Positions 18,003-27,272 of a DNA stretch of 64,000 nucleotides are shown here, piece by piece (position 1 is the first letter of the stretch; each line of letters opens with the position of its first letter). This DNA is from Candidatus Sulfopaludibacter sp. SbA3 (GTDB lineage Bacteria; Pseudomonadota; Alphaproteobacteria; Caulobacterales; Hyphomonadaceae): the NCBI GenBank assembly GCA_945913285.1, contig CAMEDD010000002.1, forward strand, positions 1 to 64,000. The letters run 5' to 3'. A program made the translations under genes and the position numbers. The notes under the pieces were generated by a model. That model had not been told where the DNA came from and did no database searches. It saw only the letters and a program-made list of their open reading frames with translations.

Positions 18003-18842
18003 ATGGGCACGAAGGTGATACGCATTGGCATTGTCGGGCCTGCGCGGGCGATCGACAAGGCGCTTGCGGCGAAGGTAGGCGCGCTGGCAGGGGATGCGGC
18101 GGAGCTCGTGTTTCATCCGCAATGCTTCCTGCGGGAGGGGCACTTTGCGGGGCCGGATGCGGCGCGGTCGGCGGCGTTTGCGCAGTTCGCGAATGATCCG
18201 TCGCTCCACGCGGTGTGGTTTGCGCGGGGCGGTTATGGGTCTTGCCGCATTCTCGATACGGCGTTCGAAAACCTTGGCGATGCGGCGGGTGCGAAGACTT
18301 ATATGGGATATAGCGACACCGGCAGCCTGCTCGCGCGGCTTGCCCGCGACGGCATTGGCCGGGTGGTGCACGGGCCCATGCCGGCGGACATCCTGCGCGA
18401 GGGCGGCGAAGCGGCGGTGAAGCGGGCGCTGGGTTTCCTGACGGGTACGGATGATGGCGCCGGGATCGATGCGGCGGCGAGGGCGCCGGGCAAGTATGCG
18501 GCGTTCAACATCTCTGTCTTAGCGAGCCTGATCGGCACCGGCTGGCTGCCGGACCTGACGGGCCATGTGCTGATGCTGGAGGATGTGGGCGAGTATCATT
18601 ACCGGCTCGACCGGATGATGTTCACGATCACCTCGAACCCTGAAGTGAAGAAGGTGGCGGGCATCCGGCTCGGGCGCTGCGGCGCGATCCCCGTCAACGA
18701 TATCGATTTCTGCGCCAGCGAGGAAGAGATCGTCACGAGCTGGTGCGCGCGGGGCGGGATTGCCTATCTCGGGCGCGCTGACATTGGCCACGATGTGGAC
18801 AACAAGATCGTGGTGTTCGGGGAGCGAAGCGCCAGCGCCTAG
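18003..18842 (+). CDS. LD-carboxypeptidase (peptidase family S66)
   Basis: 279 aa, cytoplasmic serine peptidase that removes the terminal D-Ala from recycled murein tetrapeptide. Motifs: FARGGYGSCRIL, nucleophile region GYSDTGSLL (Ser of the Ser-Glu-His triad), acidic region LMLEDVGEYHYRLDRM (Glu) and C-terminal ADIGHDVDNK (His). A strong ribosome-binding site (GGGAGAG) is 5 bases before the ATG. It lies near the Mpl-like ligase, which would use its tripeptide product. The 3' end overlaps the convergent pntB by 4 bases. Confidence 0.9.
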   Translation: MGTKVIRIGIVGPARAIDKALAAKVGALAGDAAELVFHPQCFLREGHFAGPDAARSAAFAQFANDPSLHAVWFARGGYGSCRILDTAFENLGDAAGAKTYMGYSDTGSLLARLARDGIGRVVHGPMPADILREGGEAAVKRALGFLTGTDDGAGIDAAARAPGKYAAFNISVLASLIGTGWLPDLTGHVLMLEDVGEYHYRLDRMMFTITSNPEVKKVAGIRLGRCGAIPVNDIDFCASEEEIVTSWCARGGIAYLGRADIGHDVDNKIVVFGERSASA

Positions 18843-20257
18843 AGGTTCTTGACGATGTCCTCGACCATCTTCTTGGCGTCCGCGAGCAGCATCATGGTGT
18901 TGTCGTGGAAGAAGAGTTCGTTCTCGATACCGGCATAACCCGAGCCCATGGAGCGCTTGATGAACAGCACTGTGCGGGCGTTCTCCACGTCGAGGATGGG
19001 CATGCCGTAAATCGGCGAGGTCTTGTCAGTTTTCGCGGCCGGGTTTGTTACGTCGTTGGCGCCGATGACGAAAGCCACGTCCGAAGCGGAGAATTCGGAG
19101 TTGATGTCTTCGAGTTCGAATACTTCGTCGTAAGGCACCTGGGCCTCGGCAAGGAGGACGTTCATGTGGCCCGGCATCCGGCCCGCGACGGGGTGGATAG
19201 CGTATTTCACTTCGACGCCTTCGGCCTTCAGCTTCTCGGCCATCTCTTTCAGCGCGTGCTGGGCCTGGGCGACTGCCATGCCGTAGCCCGGAACGATGAT
19301 GACCTTCGACGCGTTCTTCATGATGAAGGCGGCGTCTTCGGCAGAGCCCTTCTTGTACGGACGGTCGACCTTCGCGCCGCCGGCAGCTGCCGCGGCATCC
19401 TCGCCGCCGAAGCCGCCGAGGATGACCGAGATGAAGGAGCGGTTCATGCCCTTACACATGATGTAGGACAGAATCGCGCCGGAGGAGCCGACGAGCGCGC
19501 CGGTGATGATCAGCGCGAAGTTGCCGAGGGTGAAGCCGAGGGCCGCCGCCGCCCAGCCGGAATAAGAGTTCAGCATCGAGACGACGACCGGCATGTCCGC
19601 GCCGCCGATGGGGATGATCAGCGTGATGCCGAGGATGAGGGCGAGAACCGTCAGGCCCCAGAAGGCCCACTGGGCTTCGCCGCCGCTCAGAATGAGTACC
19701 ACGGTGAGGGCAATGATGCCGCCAGCGAGCGCGAGGTTCAAAAGGTGGCGGGCGGGCAGCAGGATCGGCGCGCCGCTCATGTTGCCGTTGAGTTTTGCGA
19801 AGGCGATGATCGAGCCGGTGAACGTCAGTGCGCCGATGGCGGAACCGAGGCCGAGTTCGATGAGCGAGGCCATCTTGATGCCGGTGATGCCCATGATGCC
19901 GAAGCTTTCCGGCGCATAGAGCGCGGCGGCAGCGACGAGCACGGCGGCGAGGCCGACGAGCGAGTGGAAGGCCGCGACGAGCTGCGGCATGTCGGTCATC
20001 GCGATCCGGCGGGCGGTGACCGCGCCGATAGTGCCGCCGACTGCAACGGCGCCGATGATCAGCGCCCAGGTGGCGGCGTCAAGCTGATTCCAGATCAGCG
20101 CGATCGTGGTGCCGACGGCAATCGCCATGCCGATCATGCCATTGCGGTTGCCCTTCTGGCTGGTCGCGGGACTCGAGAGCCCACGCAGCGCAAGAATGAA
20201 CAATACGCCTGCAACGAGATAGAGCAGCGGCGCCCAGGTTGAGTGGAACTGATCCAA
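18839..20257 (-). CDS. pntB: NAD(P) transhydrogenase subunit beta
   Basis: 472 aa. The N-terminal half is about eight or nine transmembrane helices of the proton channel; the C-terminal ~180 residues are the NADP(H)-binding domain III (IIVPGYGMAVAQAQ, AIHPVAGRMPGHMN, DVAFVIGANDVTNP). The enzyme couples proton entry to hydride transfer from NADH to NADP+. Last gene of pntAA-pntAB-pntB, with two bases between it and pntAB. Convergent with the LD-carboxypeptidase gene. Confidence 0.97.
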   Translation of the reverse strand: MDQFHSTWAPLLYLVAGVLFILALRGLSSPATSQKGNRNGMIGMAIAVGTTIALIWNQLDAATWALIIGAVAVGGTIGAVTARRIAMTDMPQLVAAFHSLVGLAAVLVAAAALYAPESFGIMGITGIKMASLIELGLGSAIGALTFTGSIIAFAKLNGNMSGAPILLPARHLLNLALAGGIIALTVVLILSGGEAQWAFWGLTVLALILGITLIIPIGGADMPVVVSMLNSYSGWAAAALGFTLGNFALIITGALVGSSGAILSYIMCKGMNRSFISVILGGFGGEDAAAAAGGAKVDRPYKKGSAEDAAFIMKNASKVIIVPGYGMAVAQAQHALKEMAEKLKAEGVEVKYAIHPVAGRMPGHMNVLLAEAQVPYDEVFELEDINSEFSASDVAFVIGANDVTNPAAKTDKTSPIYGMPILDVENARTVLFIKRSMGSGYAGIENELFFHDNTMMLLADAKKMVEDIVKNL

Positions 20258-20259
20258 GG

Positions 20260-20625
20260 CTACTGCCCCTTCTTCTTGTACATGGCCAGCATACGCTGGG
20301 TGACGAGGAAGCCGCCGAAGATGTTAACGCTGGCGAGGGCTACGGCAATGGCGCCGAGGATCTTGGCGATCCAGCCCTCAGAGGAGAGACCGGCAGCCGC
20401 GGCGGCGACCAGCGCGCCGACGACGATCACGGAAGAAATGGCGTTGGTTACGGCCATCAGGGGCGTGTGGAGGGCGGGCGTGACCGACCAGACGACATAA
20501 TAGCCGACAAAGCAGGCGAGCGCGAATATCGCGGCCAGGAACACGGTTGAGTTGATACCGCCAGTGTCGGCATACGCCGGAAGGGCGAACGCCGCGAGGG
20601 CGATAACGGAAAGGGCGCGTTTCAT
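20260..20625 (-). CDS. pntAB: NAD(P) transhydrogenase subunit alpha-2 (membrane part)
   Basis: 121 aa with an N-terminal hydrophobic segment resembling a signal peptide ([16 protein letters not shown]) and three further transmembrane helices, including [18 protein letters not shown], typical of the PntA membrane domain. It is split from the dehydrogenase part as in Rhodospirillum rubrum, giving a three-subunit enzyme. It starts directly after the pntAA stop and ends two bases before pntB. Confidence 0.95.
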   Translation of the reverse strand: MKRALSVIALAAFALPAYADTGGINSTVFLAAIFALACFVGYYVVWSVTPALHTPLMAVTNAISSVIVVGALVAAAAAGLSSEGWIAKILGAIAVALASVNIFGGFLVTQRMLAMYKKKGQ

Positions 20626-21750
20626 TTACTTGAGCCTTTCGCTGACGGTGACGCCATTGCGCATTAGCAGCATGGCTTTGACGATTTCATCGTCCGTATC
20701 GAGATTGAGCTTGCCGCCTTCGCCGGTGATCAGCGGAAGGAAAGCGAGCAGGTTCTTGGCGTAAAGTGAAGAAGAGTCGGCGGGTAGGCGGGCCGGCAGG
20801 TTCGAGAAGCCGGCGACCTTCACGCCGTTCACGTCCACGATTTCGTCGGCCTTCGAAAGCGGACAGTTGCCGCCTTGCGATACGGCCATATCAACGATGA
20901 CCGAGCCCGGCTTCATGGATTTCACCATAGCCTCGGTGATCAGAACGGGCGCGGCGCGGCCGGGGATCAGGGCGGTCGTGATGACGATATCCTGCTTAGC
21001 AATGTGGCTGGCGGTCAGTGCGGCCTGTTTCGCCTGGTATTCCGGCGACATTTCCTTGGCGTAGCCTGCCGAGGTTTCGGCAGCCTTGAATTCTTCATCC
21101 TCGACCGCGATGAACTTGGCGCCGAGCGAGGCGACCTGTTCCTTTGCGGCAGGGCGAACGTCGTTGGCGGTGACCACTGCGCCCAGGCGGCGGGCGGTGG
21201 CGATCGCCTGGAGACCGGCAACGCCGGCGCCCATGACGAACACTTTCGCTGGGGCCACGGTGCCTGCAGCGGTCATCATCATCGGCATGGCGCGACCGTA
21301 AATCTGCGCACCTTCAATGACTGCGCGGTAGCCCGCGAGGTTGGACTGCGATGACAGCGCGTCCATTGACTGGGCCCGCGTGATCCGCGGCGTGAACTCC
21401 ATCGAGAGACCGGCGATCTTTTTTGCGTTCAGCGCGGCCACTTCGCTCGCGTCATAGGCGAAAGGCTCCATGAGCGCGATCAGAGCCGAGCCTTCCGGCA
21501 AGGACGCGATCTCCGCGGGCTCTGGCCGGCGGACCTTGAACACGATATCCGCGCCGTTTGCTGCGGCTGGGCCTGACGCAATCGCAGCGCCCGCTTCGGC
21601 GAAGGCGCTGTCGGGGAAGCCCGCGACGGTGCCGGCACCGGATTCGATCGTTATCGTGTGGCCAAGGCCCACGAGCTTCTTGACTGTCTCCGGGGTTGCC
21701 GCCACGCGGGTTTCGCCGGGCCTGTGTTCTTTGAGCACTGATATCTTCAT
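20626..21750 (-). CDS. pntAA: NAD(P) transhydrogenase subunit alpha-1 (NAD-binding)
   Basis: 374 aa from the ATG at 21750 (MKISVLKEHRPGETRVAATP, the standard start; the upstream extension is spurious). Soluble domain I binding NAD(H): VFVMGAGVAGLQAIATARRL is the Rossmann glycine motif and SQSNLAGYRAVIEGA is the conserved RQD-loop region of the family, here with Ser-Gln-Ser. Membrane-associated on the cytoplasmic face with PntAB and PntB. First gene of the operon. Confidence 0.95.
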   Translation of the reverse strand: MKISVLKEHRPGETRVAATPETVKKLVGLGHTITIESGAGTVAGFPDSAFAEAGAAIASGPAAANGADIVFKVRRPEPAEIASLPEGSALIALMEPFAYDASEVAALNAKKIAGLSMEFTPRITRAQSMDALSSQSNLAGYRAVIEGAQIYGRAMPMMMTAAGTVAPAKVFVMGAGVAGLQAIATARRLGAVVTANDVRPAAKEQVASLGAKFIAVEDEEFKAAETSAGYAKEMSPEYQAKQAALTASHIAKQDIVITTALIPGRAAPVLITEAMVKSMKPGSVIVDMAVSQGGNCPLSKADEIVDVNGVKVAGFSNLPARLPADSSSLYAKNLLAFLPLITGEGGKLNLDTDDEIVKAMLLMRNGVTVSERLK

Positions 21751-21809
21751 GGTGCCCTGAATTAGGTTAAACCTTGTCGTGTGCAACAATTATTTTGGGG
21801 ATTTAGGGC

Positions 21810-22577
21810 ATGAGCTTGTTTAGTCTGGCTAATCGGACCGCATTGGTAACGGGGGCTTCGAGCGGCCTTGGGCGTCATTTTGCGCAGGTTCTTGCGGATG
21901 CCGGCGCGACCGTCGTGGTGGCTGCGCGCCGGATGGACCGGCTCGAAGAGGTTGCCGGTGAGATCGAAAAATCCGGCGGCAACGCGCTTGCCGTCGAGAT
22001 GGATGTCACCAGCGAGGCGAGTGTCACGGCCGCTTTTCAAGGAATCAGCGAGTCGCTGGGTCGGCCTTGTGATGTGGTGATCAATAATTCCGGCATGTCG
22101 CGCGAGGGGTGGTTCCGCGAGCAGAGCGAGGAAGACTGGGACGCGGTGCTGGACACCAACCTCACCGGTGTCTGGCGCGTCGGAAAGCATGCGACGAACG
22201 CGATGATCGCGGCCGGTGCCAAGGGCGCGATCGTCAACATCGCTTCGATCACGGCGCATCGCACGCAGTTCATGACGACGGCCTATTGCGTTTCGAAGGC
22301 GGGGGTCGATCACCTGACACGGCACATGGCGCTGGAGAATGCCCGCTATGGCATCCGCGTGAACGCGATTTCGCCCGGCTATTACAAGACAGCGATCAAC
22401 GATGAGTATCTCGACTCCGAAGCCGGTGACGCGATGCGCAAGCGGATCGCGTTCCGCCGGTTTGGTGAATACCGGGAGTTGGACGGCGCGCTGCTTCTTC
22501 TGTCGTCGGAGGCCGGGAGCTACATGACGGGCTCGACCATTGTGGTCGATGGCGGGCATTTGCTCAGCAGCCTCTGA
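21810..22577 (+). CDS. Short-chain dehydrogenase/reductase
   Basis: 255 aa classical SDR: cofactor motif TGASSGLGRHFA, NNSGMS (NAG-type motif with Ser), catalytic Ser in NIASITAHR and Tyr/Lys in AYCVSKAG, then ISPGYYKTA and a C-terminal VVDGGHLL. An Arg pair after strand 2 (AARRMDR) favours NADP(H). The substrate is unknown; SDRs of this length oxidise or reduce hydroxyl/keto groups on many compounds. It is divergent from the transhydrogenase operon and followed by the cobalamin riboswitch. Confidence 0.88.
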   Translation: MSLFSLANRTALVTGASSGLGRHFAQVLADAGATVVVAARRMDRLEEVAGEIEKSGGNALAVEMDVTSEASVTAAFQGISESLGRPCDVVINNSGMSREGWFREQSEEDWDAVLDTNLTGVWRVGKHATNAMIAAGAKGAIVNIASITAHRTQFMTTAYCVSKAGVDHLTRHMALENARYGIRVNAISPGYYKTAINDEYLDSEAGDAMRKRIAFRRFGEYRELDGALLLLSSEAGSYMTGSTIVVDGGHLLSSL

Positions 22578-22623
22578 GCCGCTTGCGAGAGTGTCAAAGG
22601 CGGTTTATCCAAAAACTGCGCGA

Positions 22624-22780
22624 GAGGTGCCTGGGGTAGCCCGGGTGAAAAGGGAAGCCGGTGGGAATCCGGCGCTATGCCCGTAACTGTCAGCGGGGAG
22701 TTCTGAAGCCAAACGCCACTGGGCAACCGGGAAGGCCGCTTCAGAACGCTGATCCGCAGAGCCAGGAGACCTGCCTTTCG
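22624..22780 (+). promoter_or_regulatory. Cobalamin (adenosylcobalamin-type) riboswitch
   Basis: Classic elements in order: GAGGTGCC at the start (22624), GGGTGAAAAGGGAAGCCGGTG, GAATCCGGCGCTATGCCCGTAACTGT (core with AACTGTC), GCCACTGGG, and the B12 box AGCCAGGAGACCTGCC at 22760-22775. Downstream, a CGGAAGG-ATA-CCTTCCG hairpin (22820-22836) may be part of the expression platform. It precedes btuB by about 120 bases, so cobalamin should repress the uptake operon. Confidence 0.95.
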
Positions 22781-22901
22781 CCGTCGATGGCTCGCCGCCC
22801 GGGACCAGGCGAGGGGCCGCGGAAGGATACCTTCCGTTCATGCGACATGTCATGAACCCGCCGCGGGGCGTGCGCTCCCGGCTATTAAAGGACCTGTGGA
22901 C

Positions 22902-24752
22902 ATGTTCCTCAGACTGACTCTGCTCAGCGCTTCCGCGCTGGTTTTTCATGCCTCTTTTGCTGTTGCGCAGGATGCGCCGGCGATTGCCCCGATCGAAGTG
23001 ACGGGATTCCGGCCTGCTGCGCCGGACCGCGCGACAGCGTCCGTCTCCGTACTGACGCAAGACGATCTCGCCGTGCGCGCGTCGCCCAACCCGGCCGACC
23101 AATTGAGGGCGGCGCCAGGCACAGCCGTTTCCCGCTCCGGTACACTGGGCGGACTGACGCAGGTTCGCCTTCGCGGCGCCGAGGCCAACCATACATTGGT
23201 GCTCTATGATGGGATCGAAGTGTCGGACCCTGTGACTGGTGAGACAGATTTCGGCACGCTGACGGCTTTGCCAGTGAGGCGGATCGAAGTGCTGCGCGGG
23301 GCCTCATCGTCCATCCACGGCTCGGACGCGATCGGCGGTGTAGTCTGGCTATCGCCGGCGCGCGGACGAGGCGTTTCGGGCTTTGCCGAGGGCGGCAGCT
23401 TCGACACGGCGCAAGGCGCGCTCGGCTGGAGCGGTGACCGGTTTGGGGTTGGACTTTCGGGGCTTGCTACAGACGGCGTGGACGCGTCCGGAACCGGCGG
23501 TGAGAAAGATGGATCGCAGTCCATTTCCGGCATTGTGACGGCTGGACTTGATCTGGGTGCGGACTGGTCACTCTCGCTGGTCGGCCTCGTCCGTCGGACA
23601 GAGTCCGACTTCGATACCGATACGGATTTTGACGGTCGGCTCAACGATGCCGACCGGCGCACTGAAGGTGAGCAACAGCTGGTTGGCGGTGCGCTGCGCG
23701 GGATGGCCGGGCCGATCGATCACGTCATCCGGGCTAGCTTCAATGAAGTTGCGCGCGACAATTTCAGTGACGGGGCGCTTGCGGATACCGCAACGGGTGA
23801 GCGCACGAAAATCAGCTGGTCGCCCGGCTACACCACCGGCGTGCACCGCGTCGCGGGCCTCGTGGATTTCGAGCGTGAAACCTATGAACGAGCAGACGTG
23901 GAATTTGGCGGCCTGACGAATGCGTCAGAAGCCTTTGAAGCCCTCGCCGTCGCCGGCGAGTACGGTCTGTCGTTCGGGGCGCTCGATGTTTCGGCATCGG
24001 CCCGGTTTGACGATAACAAAGGCCGGTTCGATGATGCGGAGACCTGGCACGCCGGTGCAGGGTATGCCTTTGACGATCTGGGTGGGCGGCTGCGGGCGTC
24101 TATCGCTACCAGCGTCAAGAACCCAACGTTCACGGAGCTGTTTGGTTTCTTCACCGGGAGCTTCGTTGGAAACCCGGAGCTGAAGCCGGAAAAATCGAAG
24201 GGATGGGAAATTGGCTGGGCGCAGGACCTGGGCGCGGCGGAGGTGGAAATCGTGTATTTCGAAGCCGACCTCGACAACGAAATCTTCACCGCGTTCAATC
24301 CGGACTTTACGTCAACGGCGCGCAACCGGACGGGAAAGAGCGAACGCAGCGGCATCGAACTCTCCGGCCGTTGGCAGGCGCTGTCCAATCTGGCTCTATC
24401 CGGGCAGGCTACAGTGTTTGAATCGCAAAATGATGCGGGCGCGGATGAAGTCCGCGTTCCGGAGTTGTCCGCATCCTTGAGCGCGGATTGGCAGGTCGAG
24501 GAGAATGGCCTGCGCCTGGGGCTCGCGCTTGACCATGTGGGGGAGCAGCGGGATTTCGATTTCGGCTCCTTTCCGTCACGCCTTGTAGCCCTTGAGGCCT
24601 ACACACTTGCGTCGCTGACAGCAGAATATCCGATCACGGACGGCGTGGCCCTGACTTTGCGGGGCGAAAACCTTTTCGATGAAACAGTGGTTGACGTCTT
24701 CGGCTACAATGGCCCGGGCGCCGGTGTTCTTGTGGGGCTCAAGCTCAAGTGA
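22902..24752 (+). CDS. btuB: TonB-dependent outer-membrane cobalamin receptor
   Basis: 616 aa from the ATG at 22902; an in-frame GTG at 22896 is less likely because AAAGGA is correctly spaced only for the ATG. Signal peptide (to FAVAQ), a plug domain (PADQLRAAPGTAVSRSGTLG, VRLRGAEANHTLVLYDGI, IEVLRGASSSIHGSDAIGGV) and a 22-strand barrel ending in the aromatic-poor LVGLKLK. Size and plug are BtuB-like. The cobalamin riboswitch and the downstream btuFCD genes identify the ligand. It overlaps btuF by 4 bases. Confidence 0.93.
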   Translation: MFLRLTLLSASALVFHASFAVAQDAPAIAPIEVTGFRPAAPDRATASVSVLTQDDLAVRASPNPADQLRAAPGTAVSRSGTLGGLTQVRLRGAEANHTLVLYDGIEVSDPVTGETDFGTLTALPVRRIEVLRGASSSIHGSDAIGGVVWLSPARGRGVSGFAEGGSFDTAQGALGWSGDRFGVGLSGLATDGVDASGTGGEKDGSQSISGIVTAGLDLGADWSLSLVGLVRRTESDFDTDTDFDGRLNDADRRTEGEQQLVGGALRGMAGPIDHVIRASFNEVARDNFSDGALADTATGERTKISWSPGYTTGVHRVAGLVDFERETYERADVEFGGLTNASEAFEALAVAGEYGLSFGALDVSASARFDDNKGRFDDAETWHAGAGYAFDDLGGRLRASIATSVKNPTFTELFGFFTGSFVGNPELKPEKSKGWEIGWAQDLGAAEVEIVYFEADLDNEIFTAFNPDFTSTARNRTGKSERSGIELSGRWQALSNLALSGQATVFESQNDAGADEVRVPELSASLSADWQVEENGLRLGLALDHVGEQRDFDFGSFPSRLVALEAYTLASLTAEYPITDGVALTLRGENLFDETVVDVFGYNGPGAGVLVGLKLK

Positions 24753-25546
24753 AACACAGGCTGACCGCCTTTTTTGTGATTTGTCTGGCCGGTTTCGCGC
24801 AGGCCGAGCCGGCCCGTCCAACAATCGTATCGCTGGATTACTGCGCGGATCAGTTCGTGCTCGCGCTTGCAGATCGTGGCCAGATCTTGGCTGTGTCGAA
24901 GGATGCCGAGCGGCAGTTCAGTTACCTGAGGCGCAAGGCGGCAGGCATCCCCAAGGTGCGGGCCGCCGCCGAAGATGTCATTGCGCTGCAGCCTGATCTG
25001 GTTGTGCGCAGCTTTGGCGGTGATCCGCAGGCGCTCGCTTTCTATGAGCGTTTTGGCATCCGGACCGTGCAGCTCGGCTATGCAGATGACATTCAGGGTA
25101 CGGCCCGGCTCCTGCGCGAGGTCGCGGCCGAGATCGGACAGCCGGGCCGTGCTGAGGTCTTGATTGACGCGATGCCGGCGCCTCAGGCGCAACGCAGCGC
25201 ATCCGCGCTGTACGTCACGCCGGGCGGCGTCAGCGCCGGCCGCGATACACTCATTGATGCTGTGTTGCGTCATGCGGGGCTGCAGAACGCGAATGACGGA
25301 CAGGGCTGGGCGAGCCTGCCACTTGAGGCACTGGTCCGCGCGCCGCCACGCCTGATGGTGACGGCCTTCTTCGGGTTTGACGATGATGCAACGGATCGCT
25401 GGTCCTTGTCGCGCCACCCTGTGATGCAGCGGCTGATCGAGAAGGCCGATGTGATCGAGATGGATGAAGCGCGCATCTCGTGTCCCGCTTGGTTCATTGC
25501 CGACGAGGCGCTCGCGATCGCTGATGCCGCGCGAGGCGCGCCATGA
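24749..25546 (+). CDS. btuF: Cobalamin ABC transporter, periplasmic binding protein
   Basis: 265 aa starting with a GTG that overlaps the btuB stop (GTGA). Signal peptide to GFAQA, then a class III binding protein: SLDYCADQFVLALADRG, AAEDVIALQPDLVV, and a long linking helix. Family members carry cobalamin or iron-siderophore to a BtuCD-type permease; the riboswitch-led operon points to cobalamin. It overlaps btuC by 4 bases. Confidence 0.88.
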   Translation: MKHRLTAFFVICLAGFAQAEPARPTIVSLDYCADQFVLALADRGQILAVSKDAERQFSYLRRKAAGIPKVRAAAEDVIALQPDLVVRSFGGDPQALAFYERFGIRTVQLGYADDIQGTARLLREVAAEIGQPGRAEVLIDAMPAPQAQRSASALYVTPGGVSAGRDTLIDAVLRHAGLQNANDGQGWASLPLEALVRAPPRLMVTAFFGFDDDATDRWSLSRHPVMQRLIEKADVIEMDEARISCPAWFIADEALAIADAARGAP

Positions 25547-26526
25547 CCCGGCTCACAATGATCCTTGTGCTGATGTCGGCTGCGCTCTTCGCTTTGTCGG
25601 CGCTGGCTGGCACGGCGCCGATGCCAATCTCGGACACGCTGGCCGCATTGATCGGGCAGGGCGATGAGGCGGGGCGCACGATCGTTTGGGAGATCCGCAT
25701 ACCGCGGGCGGCCGCGGCTTTTGTCGTTGGTGCAGCGCTGGGGCTGGCGGGCGCCGCACTTCAGGGCCTTTTGCAAAACCCTCTGGCGGAGCCTGGCGTG
25801 CTGGGGGTGTCCGCGTTTTCAGCGCTAGGGGCGGTGATTGCGATCTTCTTCGGCTTTGCGGCGCTCAGCCCGCTGGTTCTTCCATTGGCGGCCATTCTGG
25901 GCGCGGCCGCGGCGACGGCGATCCTTGCCATTGCCTCGATGCGCGGGGCGGGAAGCGTGACACTACTGCTGATCGGTGTCGGCCTTTCGAGCCTGGCGGG
26001 TGCGTTGATGTCGCTCGCAATGAATCTGGCGCCTAATCCGTATAGCCTTTCCGATCTCGTCAACTGGATGATGGGTTCGGTGGCCAACCGTTCGTGGGCG
26101 GACACCCTGCTTGCAGCGCCGGCGCTACTGATCGGCGCAGCGCTTGTGCTGATAGCCGGGCCGGGCCTGCGGGCGCTCAGTCTCGGCGAGGAGACGGCAA
26201 CGAGCCTCGGCGCAGATCCGCGGCGCACGCGCCTGCTTGTAATCGGCGGAACGTCCCTGCTGGCCGGTGCCAGCGTGGCCACCGCCGGAACCATTGGTTT
26301 TGTCGGTATCGTGGCGCCGCATATCATGCGCCCCTACGTGAAACATGATCCGCAAAGTCTGCTTGTTCCATCGGCGCTGTTCGCCGGCATGATCCTTTTG
26401 GTCGCGGACATCTCAGTCCGGATTCTTCCTCTCCAACAGGAGCTGAAGCTCGGCGTGGCAGCTGCACTCCTGGGCGGGCCCGTGTTCATCTGGATTGCGG
26501 CGCGGCTTGGGAGATCAGCGGCATGA
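25543..26526 (+). CDS. btuC: Cobalamin ABC transporter, permease
   Basis: 327 aa of the FecCD/BtuC permease family with about ten transmembrane helices. Family marks: RIPRAAAAFVVGAALGLAGA, LQNPLAEPGVLGVSAFSALG, FVGIVAPHIMRPYV (coupling-helix region) and a C-terminal LLGGPVFIWIAAR. It forms a homodimer in the inner membrane with BtuD. ATGA overlaps on both sides show tight translational coupling. Confidence 0.92.
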   Translation: MTRLTMILVLMSAALFALSALAGTAPMPISDTLAALIGQGDEAGRTIVWEIRIPRAAAAFVVGAALGLAGAALQGLLQNPLAEPGVLGVSAFSALGAVIAIFFGFAALSPLVLPLAAILGAAAATAILAIASMRGAGSVTLLLIGVGLSSLAGALMSLAMNLAPNPYSLSDLVNWMMGSVANRSWADTLLAAPALLIGAALVLIAGPGLRALSLGEETATSLGADPRRTRLLVIGGTSLLAGASVATAGTIGFVGIVAPHIMRPYVKHDPQSLLVPSALFAGMILLVADISVRILPLQQELKLGVAAALLGGPVFIWIAARLGRSAA

Positions 26527-27272
26527 TATCCGTAAGCGGACTGGTTGTTCATCTGGGGGGCAAGCCAGTCGTTGATGGCCTGTCGTTTTCCCTGGCGCCG
26601 GGTGAGTTTGTGGCGATGGCTGGCCCGAACGGCGCGGGCAAAAGTACGGCGCTGAAGGCGGTCGCGGGTGTCACCCCAATCACGTCGGGAAGCGTGCGGT
26701 TCGGAGAAGCAGACGCCGACCGGATAAGCCGGTCAGCGCGGGCGCGCACGCTTGCATGGCTGCCACAGTTGCGTTCCGTCGCGTGGAATCTGCGCGCCGA
26801 AGATGTCGTAGCCCTTGGCCGTTTTATAGAATCTCCCGCGCCGTATGACCGCTTGGGTACTGCGGATCGTGCGGCTGTGGATGCGGCTTTGGTAAAGTCA
26901 GATGCGGCCCACCTCGCCGGGCGCTCGGTCCAGGCCTTGTCCGGCGGGGAACAGGCGCGGGTGCATCTCGCCCGCCTCCTGGTCAGTCCGGCTCCGAGCC
27001 TCTTGCTTGATGAGCCGTGTGCATCGCTCGACATCTCGCACCAGCTGTCGCTGATGCAGACCCTGTCGAACGAAGCTGCCAGTGGCCGCGCGGTGATGGT
27101 GGTGCTGCACGATCTTGAGCTCGCGGCGCGGTATTGTAGCCGCGTGATCGTGATGGATGGCGGTCGGAAGGTTGCGGACGGTCCACCGGATGCCTCGCTC
27201 AGCGACGGCGTTCTGCGCCGTGTGTTTGCCGTTCAACGTGGACCGTCGGGTGGCCTCGTACGCGCCGGTTGA
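26523..27272 (+). CDS. btuD: Cobalamin ABC transporter, ATP-binding protein
   Basis: 249 aa ABC ATPase: Walker A GPNGAGKST, Q-loop in LPQLRSVAWNL, signature LSGGEQARVHLARLL, Walker B LLLDEP and H-loop VVLHDLEL. It powers BtuC. Last gene of the btuBFCD operon; its final codons overlap the 3' end of a decayed sugar-transferase gene on the other strand. Confidence 0.93.
   Translation: MISVSGLVVHLGGKPVVDGLSFSLAPGEFVAMAGPNGAGKSTALKAVAGVTPITSGSVRFGEADADRISRSARARTLAWLPQLRSVAWNLRAEDVVALGRFIESPAPYDRLGTADRAAVDAALVKSDAAHLAGRSVQALSGGEQARVHLARLLVSPAPSLLLDEPCASLDISHQLSLMQTLSNEAASGRAVMVVLHDLELAARYCSRVIVMDGGRKVADGPPDASLSDGVLRRVFAVQRGPSGGLVRAG

Noticed and set aside
18905-20242. 445-codon ORF antisense to pntB
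   Set aside because: Composition is Arg/Gly/Asp/His-rich without folds, and it mirrors the pntB transmembrane gene exactly.
22896-22901. GTG start for btuB
   Set aside because: The AAAGGA site is only 3 bases away from this GTG but correctly spaced for the ATG at 22902.
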